Shown in pieces: positions 43,428 through 51,682 of a stretch of DNA of 64,000 bases. A program made the translations under genes and the position numbers. The notes beneath the pieces are model-generated. The model worked only from the letters and a program-made list of their open reading frames with translations, was not told the origin of the DNA and did no database searches. Numbering within the stretch: position 1 is the stretch's first letter; every line of letters starts with the position of its first letter. The stretch comes from Verrucomicrobiaceae bacterium (GTDB taxonomy: Bacteria; Verrucomicrobiota; Verrucomicrobiia; Verrucomicrobiales; Verrucomicrobiaceae): contig JAEUHM010000044.1 in the NCBI GenBank assembly GCA_016795485.1, positions 273,066 through 337,065 on the forward strand, written 5' to 3'.

Positions 43428-45403
43428 ACTCGCTCGTCCTTGATCCCACGCACCTGGAGCCACCCGTTCATCATCACCGGCTTCTCAGACAGCCAGAAGC
43501 CTTCCACCTGCACGTGGATGAAAAAGGCATCGCCTGGCTCACCTTCGATTCGCCTGAATCCCAGGCCAATGTGTTCAATGAAGCTACCCTTCGTGAACTC
43601 GATGATCATCTCGATGCTGTCGAGCTCGATCCCAGCATTCACGCACTCGTCATCCGCAGTGCCAAAGAGAAGATATTCATCGCGGGTGCCGATTTGAAGG
43701 CCGTGCGTTCACTGCCTCCCGCTGAAGTCGATGGCCTCATCCGTCTCGGTCAGGCTGTATTTAGCCGTCTTGCCAGTCTCCCCGTGCCTACCCTTGCCGC
43801 CATTCACGGCGCATGCGCGGGCGGTGGCACGGAGTTGACCCTTGCGTGCGATGCACGGATCGCTTCTGACGACAATGTCACTCGCATCGGTCTGCCAGAG
43901 ACCCAACTCGGTCTCATCCCAGCCTGGGGAGGTTGCACTCGCTTGCCAAGGCTCATTGGGCTCCGTTCCGCGTTGGACATGATTCTCAGTGGCAAGCTCC
44001 TCAGTGCCAAAGACGCGCTCAAGCGAGGACTCATTGCCAAAGTCGTGCCTAAAGATCGCCTTGAAGCCGAAGCGGGCCACATCGTTCTATCTCTCACCAA
44101 ATCCAGGCCGCATCGTCGCTTCTGGGACACCCTGTGGCCCATATCGTCCATCATTGGCTGGCAGACTCGACGCCTGTTGTTAGCCAAGACCCGTGGACTC
44201 TACGCTGCACCCCTCAAGGCATTAGAGACTGTTTTGACCGCTCTTCGCCTCAATTTAGAAACGGCCCTAGAGCTCGAGCGCACCACCATGCTCTCCCTTG
44301 CTCAAAGCGAGGCAACGGTTCGTCTGATCGACCTCTTCTTCCGGAAGGAAGCTGCCTCCAAATCAAGTGCTAGTTCGCCCCATCAAATCAGCCGTGTCGC
44401 GGTCATTGGTGCTGGCGTTATGGGATCCGGCATCGCTCAGTGGCTTGTTAGCAGAGGCATTCACGTATTGATGTGTGACGTCAAACCAGAGGCCATCGCT
44501 GCGGGCCTTGCACGTGTGAACGAGCGTCTTTCGGAGGCCGTGAAACGCAGGTTGATGACCAAACAGCAAGCCAGAGAAGCAAAGGATCGCTTAGCTGTCA
44601 CCGCAGAGCGGGTTCCACTCACCAGCTATCATCTTGTCATAGAAGCTGCCACTGAGGACATCGGTCTGAAGAAAAAGATCTTTGCCGACATCGCCCCTCG
44701 TGTAAGCGAAGACACCCTTCTCGCCACCAACACCAGTGCGTTAGGCATCCGCGAGATCGCCACCGCGGTGCCCATGCCAGATCGCGTCATTGGCCTGCAT
44801 TTCTTCAATCCCGTTCATCGCATGCCACTAGTCGAGATCATCGCCCACCGCGAGACGTCAGACATCGCCATCGGAGCCGCAGTTGCGTTCTCCAGAGCGA
44901 TTGGCAAGACCCCCGTTGTCGTCAAGGATAGCCCAGGGTTTGTCGTGAACCGCATCCTCACTCCCTACCTCATGGAGGCCGTAAAGCTCCACGCCCAGGG
45001 CCATCCTGCCGCCGTCATTGATGAAGCCATGCTGGATTTCGGCATGCCCATGGGTCCTCTCCGCCTTTTGGATGAGATCGGCTTGGACGTAGCCGCCCAT
45101 GTCGCGAGCACCCTTCATCTAGATGCGTCCTTGCTCACCCCCATGATCGGGAAAGGCCATCTCGGGGTCAAGACCGGTCGTGGATTCTACGATCATTCCC
45201 CCGGCATCAAGCACCCACGCACCTCCTGGGCGCACGTGCCCTGGCTACAAGATCAACTCGCAGACCTCATGAGTGACGAAGCCAAAAAAGTGCTCCGTGA
45301 AGACATTGCCTCTGCGGCAGAGATCGACCTCGCCATGGTGCTCGGAACCGGTTATCCCCCCTTCCGAGGAGGACCACTCAGCCACGCACGAGTCTTCCGT
45401 TAA
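43424..45403 (+). CDS. fadJ: Bifunctional enoyl-CoA hydratase / 3-hydroxyacyl-CoA dehydrogenase
   Basis: A 659-residue fatty-acid oxidation alpha subunit. Residues about 20-290 are the crotonase-fold hydratase; both catalytic Glu residues are visible in GGGTELTLACD and LPETQLGLIPAWGG. The NAD-binding domain starts near 324 with VAVIGAGVMGSGIAQ; the dehydrogenase His is in HFFNPVHRMPLVEI; the C-terminal helical domain carries KDSPGFVVNRIL and ends GTGYPPFRGGPLSHAR. At 659 residues it is slightly shorter than E. coli FadJ (about 714). With the thiolase it forms a trifunctional beta-oxidation complex in the cytoplasm. FadB-like naming is an alternative. Confidence 0.91.
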   Translation: MNSLVLDPTHLEPPVHHHRLLRQPEAFHLHVDEKGIAWLTFDSPESQANVFNEATLRELDDHLDAVELDPSIHALVIRSAKEKIFIAGADLKAVRSLPPAEVDGLIRLGQAVFSRLASLPVPTLAAIHGACAGGGTELTLACDARIASDDNVTRIGLPETQLGLIPAWGGCTRLPRLIGLRSALDMILSGKLLSAKDALKRGLIAKVVPKDRLEAEAGHIVLSLTKSRPHRRFWDTLWPISSIIGWQTRRLLLAKTRGLYAAPLKALETVLTALRLNLETALELERTTMLSLAQSEATVRLIDLFFRKEAASKSSASSPHQISRVAVIGAGVMGSGIAQWLVSRGIHVLMCDVKPEAIAAGLARVNERLSEAVKRRLMTKQQAREAKDRLAVTAERVPLTSYHLVIEAATEDIGLKKKIFADIAPRVSEDTLLATNTSALGIREIATAVPMPDRVIGLHFFNPVHRMPLVEIIAHRETSDIAIGAAVAFSRAIGKTPVVVKDSPGFVVNRILTPYLMEAVKLHAQGHPAAVIDEAMLDFGMPMGPLRLLDEIGLDVAAHVASTLHLDASLLTPMIGKGHLGVKTGRGFYDHSPGIKHPRTSWAHVPWLQDQLADLMSDEAKKVLREDIASAAEIDLAMVLGTGYPPFRGGPLSHARVFR

Positions 45404-45812
45404 ACCTTTTCTCAATGGTTCAGGCCTAGTTGATCTTGCCAGCAAGGAATCAGTGATAAAAGGTAACGAAACGCCTATTGAATCAATAGCTGACGAGCAA
45501 ATGACACAGCCAATGAGGTTGCTCCACGGCATCGACAAGTGTGGTGCAGTCGTCTCCACTGCCTCCCCGCCAAAGCCAAGCCCAATCTTAGCCTCAAGAC
45601 CCAAAGGCACGATCATTTAGCGGTCAGTCGAAGTGTAACGTGTGAAAGGCACTGACTATTGAATCGACCTCATCCTACGTGACATGCCCACAGGTGGTTT
45701 TCGTTGGCGGTTCTATTTTCTTGTTGAACCCGCCCAACTCCCGCAGGCCATTCCTTGCTCGCCACTTCCGGCTTCACGTTATCGTTAACGTCGCTGGTGA
45801 AGCGGCAGTTTG
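45404..45812. other. Gene-free stretch after the beta-oxidation operon
   Basis: About 410 bases. A plus-strand frame running to 45620 overlaps the fadJ end out of frame, and a minus-strand frame at 45245-45616 mirrors it; neither resembles a family. I see no RNA gene. The stretch marks the boundary between the housekeeping operon and the mobile region to the right. Confidence 0.45.
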
Positions 45813-46007
45813 TCAAGATTCCAACCATGACCCCCATTTTTCCAACCAGTTCCAAACCGTGTTGTAGTGGATGCCAGCCAGCCGCGCAAACTCATGCAGC
45901 GCCAGACCACTGCGCTGATACTCTGCCACGATTTGCTCCCGCCTCTCCACTGGCGTCTCCACCCGCCCCCGCACATCCCGCTTCAATATCACAGCACTCG
46001 TATCCAT
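45813..46007 (-). pseudogene. IS66-type TnpA-like helix-turn-helix fragment
   Basis: A 64-residue frame from ATG 46007 (a start at 46034 gives 73). ERREQIVAEYQRSGLALHEFARLAGIHYNTVWNWLEK is the N-terminal HTH found in IS66-family accessory proteins and related IS3-like ones. The usual C-terminal half is missing and no tnpB or transposase follows, so this is most likely the remnant of an insertion sequence. The sequence over its last codons, near 45822-45846, is repeated with two mismatches at 46144-46168, which may mark an old element end. Confidence 0.55.
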
Positions 46008-46217
46008 AAACGTCGGGTTGCTTATCCTCCCCACATATCACATTTCACCCACTTCCAACGGCTGGTACCGTGACGCTTACTAATCTCTCACCAGCCTGAC
46101 GCCTCTTTTATCACTCCTTATACCCCGTTAAGTTAGTGCCATTCAACCATGCCCCCCATTTTCCCAACGCCCGTCCTGGAGCGAGTTCCCATACGCATCA
46201 TAGAGCATCGTTTGGAC

Positions 46218-46724
46218 TTACCTCTCTTCTGGTTCGAGGAGGATGCCTGGAATTGGGGGGCTAGGGCTCCACTTGATTTTTGTGAAGTCATCATCGCGTC
46301 TGTAGTTGTCAAACACACCATTCGGTCCAGTTGATACAAATCGTATTTCTTTCTCAGACGCTGATACGGAAACCAAATGAATCAAATAGCTGTTACCCCA
46401 AGGATCGACTAGTTGCTTCCTCGCCAATATACTTAGCACGAGTCCTCCCATATCGTGCCGCTTACCTTGAAAATGCTTCTTGATGGAATCGGAAAGCTCG
46501 ATGAGTCGGATCGGAGTATCTTCCACTTGGATTGCCATGATCGGTAAGAGTGCTTCGTTCATATTCAAAAAACCGTTTCGCAAGCTAAGCAAGTCATGCT
46601 GCGCCTTATCGTACGGGCGTCTATAAATCTGTAGCAGTCCCCCTACCAACCACAGACCTGCAAGTATAGCCAGACAAACCACAATTACCTTGGCTAATCT
46701 CTTGAGATGAAAGAAACATTTCAT
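46218..46724 (-). CDS. Hypothetical GspG-like membrane protein without prepilin site
   Basis: 168 residues. A basic start (MKCFFHLKRLAK) precedes one membrane helix (VIVVCLAILAGLWLVGGLLQIY). The C-terminal part DPWGNSYLIHLVSV followed by RFVSTGPNGVFDNYRRDDD strongly recalls the calcium-site end of the major pseudopilin GspG. However, the G|FTLIE cleavage motif is missing, so it cannot be processed like a normal pseudopilin. It may be a pilin-derived anchored protein. It lies between IS66-type and RAYT-type remnants, so it may be mobile cargo. Confidence 0.55.
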   Translation of the reverse strand: MKCFFHLKRLAKVIVVCLAILAGLWLVGGLLQIYRRPYDKAQHDLLSLRNGFLNMNEALLPIMAIQVEDTPIRLIELSDSIKKHFQGKRHDMGGLVLSILARKQLVDPWGNSYLIHLVSVSASEKEIRFVSTGPNGVFDNYRRDDDFTKIKWSPSPPIPGILLEPEER

Positions 46725-46737
46725 CTTTAGTCTCCGG

Positions 46738-46757
46738 GGTCAGGTGTTTTCTGTTGC
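46738..46757 (+). repeat. Transposon terminal motif, copy 1
   Basis: GGTCAGGTGTTTTCTGTTGC, identical to 47231-47250 and perfectly inverted at 48335-48354. It marks the 3' end of the partial transposase copy. Confidence 0.85.
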
Positions 46758-46775
46758 AAGATTCTAGCCATTTCA

Positions 46776-47223
46776 CTATCGCGCCTCCTTGTCCATCCGC
46801 TTCATCAGGCGGCTTAGTTTCTCGTTGGTCGGGAGTTCCTTCTTCACTTCTGCTGCTCGGCGGCTCACTGTGCTGCGGGTCCCCATCACTAGCTCTTTGG
46901 CTATCCAGTCCAGTGGCACTGTCGTCCGTTCCTTGATCATCAGCGCGATCAGTGCTTTGCGCTCATCTCCGCATGCCAAGGCTGCCAGGTCGTCCTTCCT
47001 CAGCTTGCACACTTTCATCCCCGCCTGGAGCAGCCTTGCCGCTGTGTGCAGGTGATGATCTTTGAGTTCTGCACTCGCTCCGTAGTTCTTCCTTGGGCTA
47101 GCCAGTTTCATCACCGACTCTCCCACCTTGAGCGCCTTCTCTCGGAACCCTTGCGCTCCAAAGTACCACCCTCTCCTCAGTGTGGATTGTAAACTCAGGT
47201 TGTCCGGCATTACCCGGCCAGCC
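46776..47223 (-). pseudogene. Duplicated 3' part of the RAYT-like transposase
   Basis: This frame encodes the same C-terminal 148 or so residues as the intact transposase to its right (for example RRGWYFGAQGFREKALKVG and TRSTVSRRAAEVKKELP), with substitutions such as P for A in TTVPLDWIAKEL. It lacks the catalytic HUH half. The reading frame stays open to an ATG at 47264 inside the other copy's end, but this start is likely fortuitous. Product of the tandem duplication. Confidence 0.85.
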
Positions 47224-47716
47224 TCTCCGGGGTCAGGTGTTTTCTGTTGCAAGATTCTAGTCATTTCACTATCGCGCCTCCTTGTCCATTCGCTTCATCA
47301 GGCGGCTTAGTTTCTCGTTGGTCGGGAGTTCCTTCTTCACTTCTGCTGCTCGGCGGCTCACTGTGCTGCGGGTCCCCATCACTAGCTCTTTGGCTATCCA
47401 GTCCAGTGCCACTGTCGTCCGTTCCTTGATCATCAGCGCGATCAGTGCTTTGCGCTCATCTCCGCATGCCAAGGCTGCTAGGTCGTCCTTCCTCAGCTTG
47501 CACACTTTCATCCCCGCCTGCAGCAGCCTTGCCGCTGTGTGCAGGTGATGATCTTTGAGTTCTGCACTCGCTCCGTAGTTCTTCCCTGGGCTAGCCAGTT
47601 TCATCACCGACTCTCCCACCTTTAGCGCCTTCTCTCGGAACCCTTGCGCTCCAAAGTACCACCCTCTCCTCAGTGTGGATTGTAAACTCAGGTTGTCCGG
47701 CATTACCCGGCCAGCC
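47224..47716. repeat. Tandem duplication, copy 2 (493 bp)
   Basis: Second copy of the direct repeat; it is the natural 3' end of the intact transposase gene. After 47716 the sequences diverge, since copy 1 is truncated there. Confidence 0.93.
47231..47250 (+). repeat. Transposon terminal motif, copy 2
   Basis: GGTCAGGTGTTTTCTGTTGC, 18 bases past the transposase stop codon; the partner of 48335-48354. Confidence 0.85.
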
Positions 47717-48303
47717 TCCTGCCCATCGCGGCGGACTTTGTCTTCTAGCCTGGACAGGTAGGCTCTTCGTCCGGATGCGTCATCCCGCAGCCCATGAGTC
47801 CTGAGCCCCCGATCCACGCACATCCATGCCTTGCGCTTAGCTGGCGTTTGCAGCCACGCCGATGGTAAGCTACTCCACGGAAACGCCTCCAGACCCGTCT
47901 CCAAACTCACCAAGCCAGCGCGTGCAGGGTTCAGATGCACGTAGTCAATCAAAGTGCCCAAGTACCAGCCATCCTCATCGTCCACCAAGATCGCTTTGTA
48001 GCGACCGCCGAACAGATGTCCCCAGCGCCCATGCCTCACGTTGTGCCTGCGGGTGAAGGCGTTCTGGAGCCAAGACATCCCTGCCACCAGATTGGGTTTG
48101 GGCGTCTCGATGACCAAATGGTAATGGTTAGGCATCAACACATAGGCATGGCAAAGCCAACCGGTGCGGCCACATGCCTCTGCCAATGTCTGGAGAAAGG
48201 TAATGCGGTCTTTGTCATCCAAGAAGATGTCCTCCCGATGATCCCCGCGCGCCATCACATGATAGAGAGCGCCTTCATACTGGATACGTGGTTGCCTCGG
48301 CAT
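47269..48303 (-). CDS. RAYT-like Y1 transposase with C-terminal extension
   Basis: A 344-residue HUH transposase. The start MPRQPRIQYEGALYHVMARG is the conserved beginning of TnpA_REP-type enzymes. MPNHYHLVIETP gives metal ligands H60 and H62; Y121 in DYVHLNPARAG is the probable catalytic tyrosine. Beyond the catalytic domain (residues 1-180), a helical C-terminus (from about 240) with LIKERTTVALDWIAKELVMGTRSTVSRR looks like a DNA-binding helix-turn-helix found in the long RAYT group. It is apparently intact and cleaves single-stranded DNA at its terminal hairpins. Confidence 0.88.
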   Translation of the reverse strand: MPRQPRIQYEGALYHVMARGDHREDIFLDDKDRITFLQTLAEACGRTGWLCHAYVLMPNHYHLVIETPKPNLVAGMSWLQNAFTRRHNVRHGRWGHLFGGRYKAILVDDEDGWYLGTLIDYVHLNPARAGLVSLETGLEAFPWSSLPSAWLQTPAKRKAWMCVDRGLRTHGLRDDASGRRAYLSRLEDKVRRDGQEAGRVMPDNLSLQSTLRRGWYFGAQGFREKALKVGESVMKLASPGKNYGASAELKDHHLHTAARLLQAGMKVCKLRKDDLAALACGDERKALIALMIKERTTVALDWIAKELVMGTRSTVSRRAAEVKKELPTNEKLSRLMKRMDKEAR

Positions 48304-48334
48304 GAGCCAAGTCTTGCATAGCCACTAGAAACGC

Positions 48335-48354
48335 GCAACAGAAAACACCTGACC
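48335..48354 (-). repeat. Transposon terminal motif, inverted copy
   Basis: GCAACAGAAAACACCTGACC, the exact reverse complement of the motif at 47231-47250, 32 bases before the transposase start. It is also the copy nearest to the rhs cluster end at 48407. Confidence 0.85.
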
Positions 48355-48406
48355 CCTTTCACTGGAGTTGCCGTCGCCACCCAGCGCGTTGCCCAACGAA
48401 CGATCA

Positions 48407-48976
48407 TCATCGAAGCGATGATGCTGTGCTCGTTGTGTCCTTCGCTCTCGCCAGTCGCACAAGGTCATCTATTGAGTGCTTCACATCCGTGTCGCTCCAC
48501 AGCTCGGAGAAGCCGCTATTTCTGAGCATCCCCTCAAAGGGTGACAGCGTCCCATGTGCTGGCGGCAATTTGGCTTGGTCCAAGTGCGGTTTCAGTGTTT
48601 GCCACAGGACGCCAATTAATAGGTAAAACAGCCGCGCTCGATGATTGGCGGCATCCGCGTTGCCTGTTTTGCCGTCGGCCTCCATATGCCTGATTAGCGT
48701 GATATTGCTATCCACAATGGCAACGGCCACTGCTCGGCTTTCCTCCGGTAGACTTGCGCGCTTTAGCAAAGGCAGCATCTCCATGAGCTTCCGTGTGATG
48801 AGACTCATGAAGTTCCGACGAGCAAAATTGATCGACCCGCCAAAAGTAAGAAGTCCCTCATGCGGAAACATGTCCATCGAGTGGACATGACAATCCAAGA
48901 TCAATTGCCGCAATTTACGATACCGCCGTTGATCGACCAATTGGCGGAGGCTCTGGCACAGTTGCTGAATGTTCAT
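48407..48976 (-). CDS. Putative immunity protein of module 3
   Basis: A 189-residue, mostly helical soluble protein (QQLCQSLRQLVDQRRYRKLRQLILDCHVHSMDMF..., ITRKLMEMLPLLKRASLP, AVAIVDSNITLIRHME). No family recognised. Its ATG overlaps the stop of the rhs gene in front by four bases (ATGA, 48973-48976), the usual link between a polymorphic toxin and its immunity gene. That position is the only evidence for the role. It is the last gene of the array; the transposase element follows within 60 bases. Confidence 0.62.
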   Translation of the reverse strand: MNIQQLCQSLRQLVDQRRYRKLRQLILDCHVHSMDMFPHEGLLTFGGSINFARRNFMSLITRKLMEMLPLLKRASLPEESRAVAVAIVDSNITLIRHMEADGKTGNADAANHRARLFYLLIGVLWQTLKPHLDQAKLPPAHGTLSPFEGMLRNSGFSELWSDTDVKHSIDDLVRLARAKDTTSTASSLR

Positions 48977-51015
48977 TTCGGGTCCTCCTCGTCCGAAGAG
49001 CTATCCACGTCGTCAACTGCCGACGCTGCACTGCCTGCCGCTCCTGCTTGTGCAGCGGTAGTGCTTGCTGATGAACCCGAAATGGTTGGAGATGTCCCCA
49101 AGCCTGCTTGAACTGCGGCTTGTCCCGATGGGCTGACGGTTCTGTTGAAGTTTCCGGAGCCACCTACATTCCAACCTCCTTTTCCATTCGCTTGGGCTGT
49201 AAATGCCTCAGCACCATCAGCCAGCGTGCCCGGTGTTCCAGATGTTGGTGCTTCTTTCAACACACCAGCTTTCGAGGCAATGTCTTCGTGCCGGGCCGTA
49301 TCAGTGATCAACTTTGGCTTGCCCACAATCTGCCCATCTTGAACGACGCCTTTGAAGCCATACACGCCTGAGGCCATTTCATCAGCGGCTTCAACGACAC
49401 CCTTTGCACTGGTAACTGGTGCAACGAACCCTGCTGCGATATTTGTGCCTACGGCGATAGTTCTCGCAGTTCCATCACTAGCCCCAAGTGCCTTAGCCGT
49501 CGCTTCTGTTGCTTGCGTGGTGAGGTTATCAACGGGCTTTCCTGTCCATGCTTGGCGGATACCAGCTTGCATGTCGTCGATACCATGAGCAACGGCGATT
49601 CCACCGGCTACTTGTGTCACGCCTGTAGGAGCGGCCAGCCCCACCGCACCAGCCACCGTTTGGGCCGCTCCTCCCACGGCCTGCACCGTGCCCATCGTCC
49701 GCGGGTGCTCGCCCATCCATTGACCAACGGCTTGAATGTCGTTTGCCATTCTTGCGGCTGTTTGCCGGTCCTGCGCTTCGAGAGCTTGCCGCATAGCGGG
49801 CGAGCAGTTGGGCAGTGAACGTGGGTCAGCCCAGCCACATAGCCCCAGCGGATCGAACTTACTCCAAGGATTGCACCGCACATAAGCATACAGATTCGGC
49901 CCATCCACGAACCCAGCCGGGTCTCGGCTCAGCCACGTCCCGGTCTCCAGGTCACGATACCGCATCCCCTCATTGAGCAGGCCCGTGGGGTCTTCTTCTT
50001 TGGTGTTCGCCCTCTGCCGGTCGTCATTGCTGCCGGTTTCCTTCGTCCGGGTGCCGTAGGCTTCATAGCTGCCGGTCCAGGCCAGCGTTCCCGCATCATC
50101 CACCTGGGCCGCTACGTCTCCCCGCCCGTTGTAGTGATTGTAGCGCGGGGCTACGACGTGGCTGTTACTCAGGTTAGACCACGTTCCTGTCACCGCTCCG
50201 GCAGTTCCAGTGCTCAGAGTTACCTGCGGCTGGGACGGGCCGCTGGCCGTCTGTTTCAGGCTGTAGATCAGCCCTCCCACCCCTCCGCCCATGTCGGAGC
50301 CTCGGATGAACGTCTTGCTCAGCTTGTAGGGTTCTCCAACACTGCCGGGCAGCGTGTTTGTAGAGTTATTGGCTGCTCGCTTGAGTTCCACCACGCTGGT
50401 GCCCCCGCTGTAGCCACACAGTGTGAGGTCTCCGCCCTCTAGCCGACTCACCCTGCGGCTGCGGTAGTCATACTCATAGGCGTAGGTTTTGTTTGTTCCC
50501 GCATGTGCCACGCTCTTGAGCCTGCCCAGGTGATCCCACGTGTAGTTGTCCACCTGCGTGCCCTTGGTGCGCTTCTTCCGGTTGCCACCGTCATCATACT
50601 CATAGCTCACCGTGGCGGGGTCACTGCCGGTGCGCGTGAACTGCTCTAGCTGGTTCCACGCATTGTGCGTGTAAGTGCTCACCGTGGGCGTGCCGCCGTT
50701 CACCGTCTTGGTGTAGGTGGTGCGGTTGCCCAAAGCATCGTAGTTGTAGTCACTCAACTGCGTGCCCCCGTCTGCCTCCGCTATCGTCTCGGTGTCTAGC
50801 CGCAATGAGGCGTCATAAGCCAGCGTCACGGTGCGGGCAGCGCTCTGCCCGTTGTAGCGCTCAGACATCCACCGCAGGTTCCCCGTCTTATCATAGAGGT
50901 AGCGCTGGATGCCCAGCACCGCATACTCCGGCACACTGCGGCCTTCCTCCTGCACATTGCCCAGAAGGGCCAAGAACCAGATCAACGCAAATTGACTTCG
51001 TTGTGACATTCGCAT
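48973..51015 (-). CDS. RHS core protein with unrecognised C-terminal toxin region (module 3)
   Basis: 680 residues. Residues 1-17 (MRMSQRSQFALIWFLAL) look like a signal peptide fused straight to RHS sequence at LGNVQ. Residues about 18-391 duplicate the last part of the giant RHS protein, up to the core motif YRDLETGTWLSRDPAGF and FDPLGL. The last 289 residues are specific: a Gly/Ala-rich hydrophobic stretch (TVQAVGGAAQTVAGAVGLAAPTG...) like pretoxin segments, then KGVVQDGQIVGKPKLITDTARHEDIASKAGV and a Gly/Ser-rich end with an acidic tail (DSSSDEEDPK). No catalytic motif recognised. Starts 10 bases after the previous immunity gene. Likely a re-headed displaced module; it could also be a decaying fragment. 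Confidence 0.75.
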   Translation of the reverse strand: MRMSQRSQFALIWFLALLGNVQEEGRSVPEYAVLGIQRYLYDKTGNLRWMSERYNGQSAARTVTLAYDASLRLDTETIAEADGGTQLSDYNYDALGNRTTYTKTVNGGTPTVSTYTHNAWNQLEQFTRTGSDPATVSYEYDDGGNRKKRTKGTQVDNYTWDHLGRLKSVAHAGTNKTYAYEYDYRSRRVSRLEGGDLTLCGYSGGTSVVELKRAANNSTNTLPGSVGEPYKLSKTFIRGSDMGGGVGGLIYSLKQTASGPSQPQVTLSTGTAGAVTGTWSNLSNSHVVAPRYNHYNGRGDVAAQVDDAGTLAWTGSYEAYGTRTKETGSNDDRQRANTKEEDPTGLLNEGMRYRDLETGTWLSRDPAGFVDGPNLYAYVRCNPWSKFDPLGLCGWADPRSLPNCSPAMRQALEAQDRQTAARMANDIQAVGQWMGEHPRTMGTVQAVGGAAQTVAGAVGLAAPTGVTQVAGGIAVAHGIDDMQAGIRQAWTGKPVDNLTTQATEATAKALGASDGTARTIAVGTNIAAGFVAPVTSAKGVVEAADEMASGVYGFKGVVQDGQIVGKPKLITDTARHEDIASKAGVLKEAPTSGTPGTLADGAEAFTAQANGKGGWNVGGSGNFNRTVSPSGQAAVQAGLGTSPTISGSSASTTAAQAGAAGSAASAVDDVDSSSDEEDPK
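49843..50963. repeat. Duplicated RHS core DNA, copy in module 3
   Basis: About 1.12 kb highly similar to 53905-55022 in the giant gene, same orientation, with one codon-sized length difference (near NTLPGSVGEPYK versus ATLPGTTEDTFK). Similarity stops sharply at the toxin boundary on one side and in the LGNVQ codons on the other. Confidence 0.9.
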
Positions 51016-51025
51016 TTTCTAGAAA

Positions 51026-51682
51026 TCATGTTGCGGCGTTGGACCATCGAAGGCCTCTCATTAATTTGTTCCGATGTTGCCCAAAAAACGGCAATAAGTC
51101 CAAAAACTCAGCCACCCTTGTTTGGGCTATGGATTGCTTGATCAGAGAAGTACCGCCAGCCCCCCCTTTTGGGATGGCTTGTTTTAACGCTTTGTAAGTC
51201 TCCAAGTCAGGGTAACGCTCGATGCCAAGAGTCTTGTAGTCCCAGAACGATGCAAGCCTTAGTTCTATCTTCTCCAGTTCCACAAGTTCTCTTTTGTTTG
51301 AGTCAAGCCAGTCGGTAAGCCTGAGTTCAAATGCATCTGAGAGAACGGCGTGCATGCACGGTGCCCATTCTTGAAGAATAATCCCTGCGAGGGAGTGAGG
51401 AGGCTCTGTGCTTGCGTAGCCTTCTGCTATCGACTCAAGAAAGTAGCAGGTTCCTGGTGGGCCAGGTGCTTTGAGGTTTGTTATGCCCCAAGGTTCGCGA
51501 TACGACTCGGGGTATATTGTTTGGCTGAGCGAAATTATGACTGTCTCGAAAAAAACGTCGTGTCCGGGCAGGTTTGAGCTTGCGATTAGACTGCAAGGGT
51601 AGTCCAAGAGCCAGGCGCTCCAAAGTCCAAGTTCGGGAATGGTAAAATCATTTAGCATGCGTGGCTTATTGTCATAATTCAT
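51026..51682 (-). CDS. Putative immunity protein of module 2 (deaminase module)
   Basis: 218 residues from ATG 51682 (MNYDNKPRMLNDF); a start at 51748 would reach further into the toxin gene. The start lies 11 bases inside the toxin stop region, so translation is coupled. Mixed alpha/beta, soluble, with many aromatic residues (LGLWSAWLLDYPCSLI, HSLAGIILQEWAPCMHAVLS). No family recognised, and I see no resemblance to the DddI immunity fold. The immunity role is inferred from location. Confidence 0.65.
   Translation of the reverse strand: MNYDNKPRMLNDFTIPELGLWSAWLLDYPCSLIASSNLPGHDVFFETVIISLSQTIYPESYREPWGITNLKAPGPPGTCYFLESIAEGYASTEPPHSLAGIILQEWAPCMHAVLSDAFELRLTDWLDSNKRELVELEKIELRLASFWDYKTLGIERYPDLETYKALKQAIPKGGAGGTSLIKQSIAQTRVAEFLDLLPFFGQHRNKLMRGLRWSNAAT

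Larger units (their letters stand above)
46731..47223. repeat. Tandem duplication, copy 1 (493 bp)
   Basis: This block and 47224-47716 are the same 493-base sequence in direct, head-to-tail order, differing at only about seven sites by eye (for example ATTCTAGCC/ATTCTAGTC and CTGGAG/CTGCAG). It contains the transposase 3' end and the terminal motif. The duplication junction lies exactly at TCTCCGGGGT. Confidence 0.93.
47224..48354 (-). mobile_element. RAYT-like single-gene element bounded by 20-bp inverted repeats
   Basis: The intact transposase gene is bracketed by GGTCAGGTGTTTTCTGTTGC at 47231-47250 and its exact reverse complement at 48335-48354, about 20-30 bases outside the gene on each side. 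The element thus carries one gene and a perfect terminal pair. A truncated tandem copy adjoins it on the left. Confidence 0.75.

Noticed and set aside
45273..45620. A 115-codon plus-strand frame overlapping the end of fadJ
   Set aside because: Begins inside fadJ in another frame and resembles no family; also not a frameshifted fadJ tail, because fadJ already ends at the normal GTGYPPFRGG region.
48973..51015. Idea that module 3 is simply the C-terminal half of a frameshifted giant gene
   Set aside because: It is separated from the giant gene by three other genes and has its own distinct toxin region and partner; it is a duplicated core, not a continuation.
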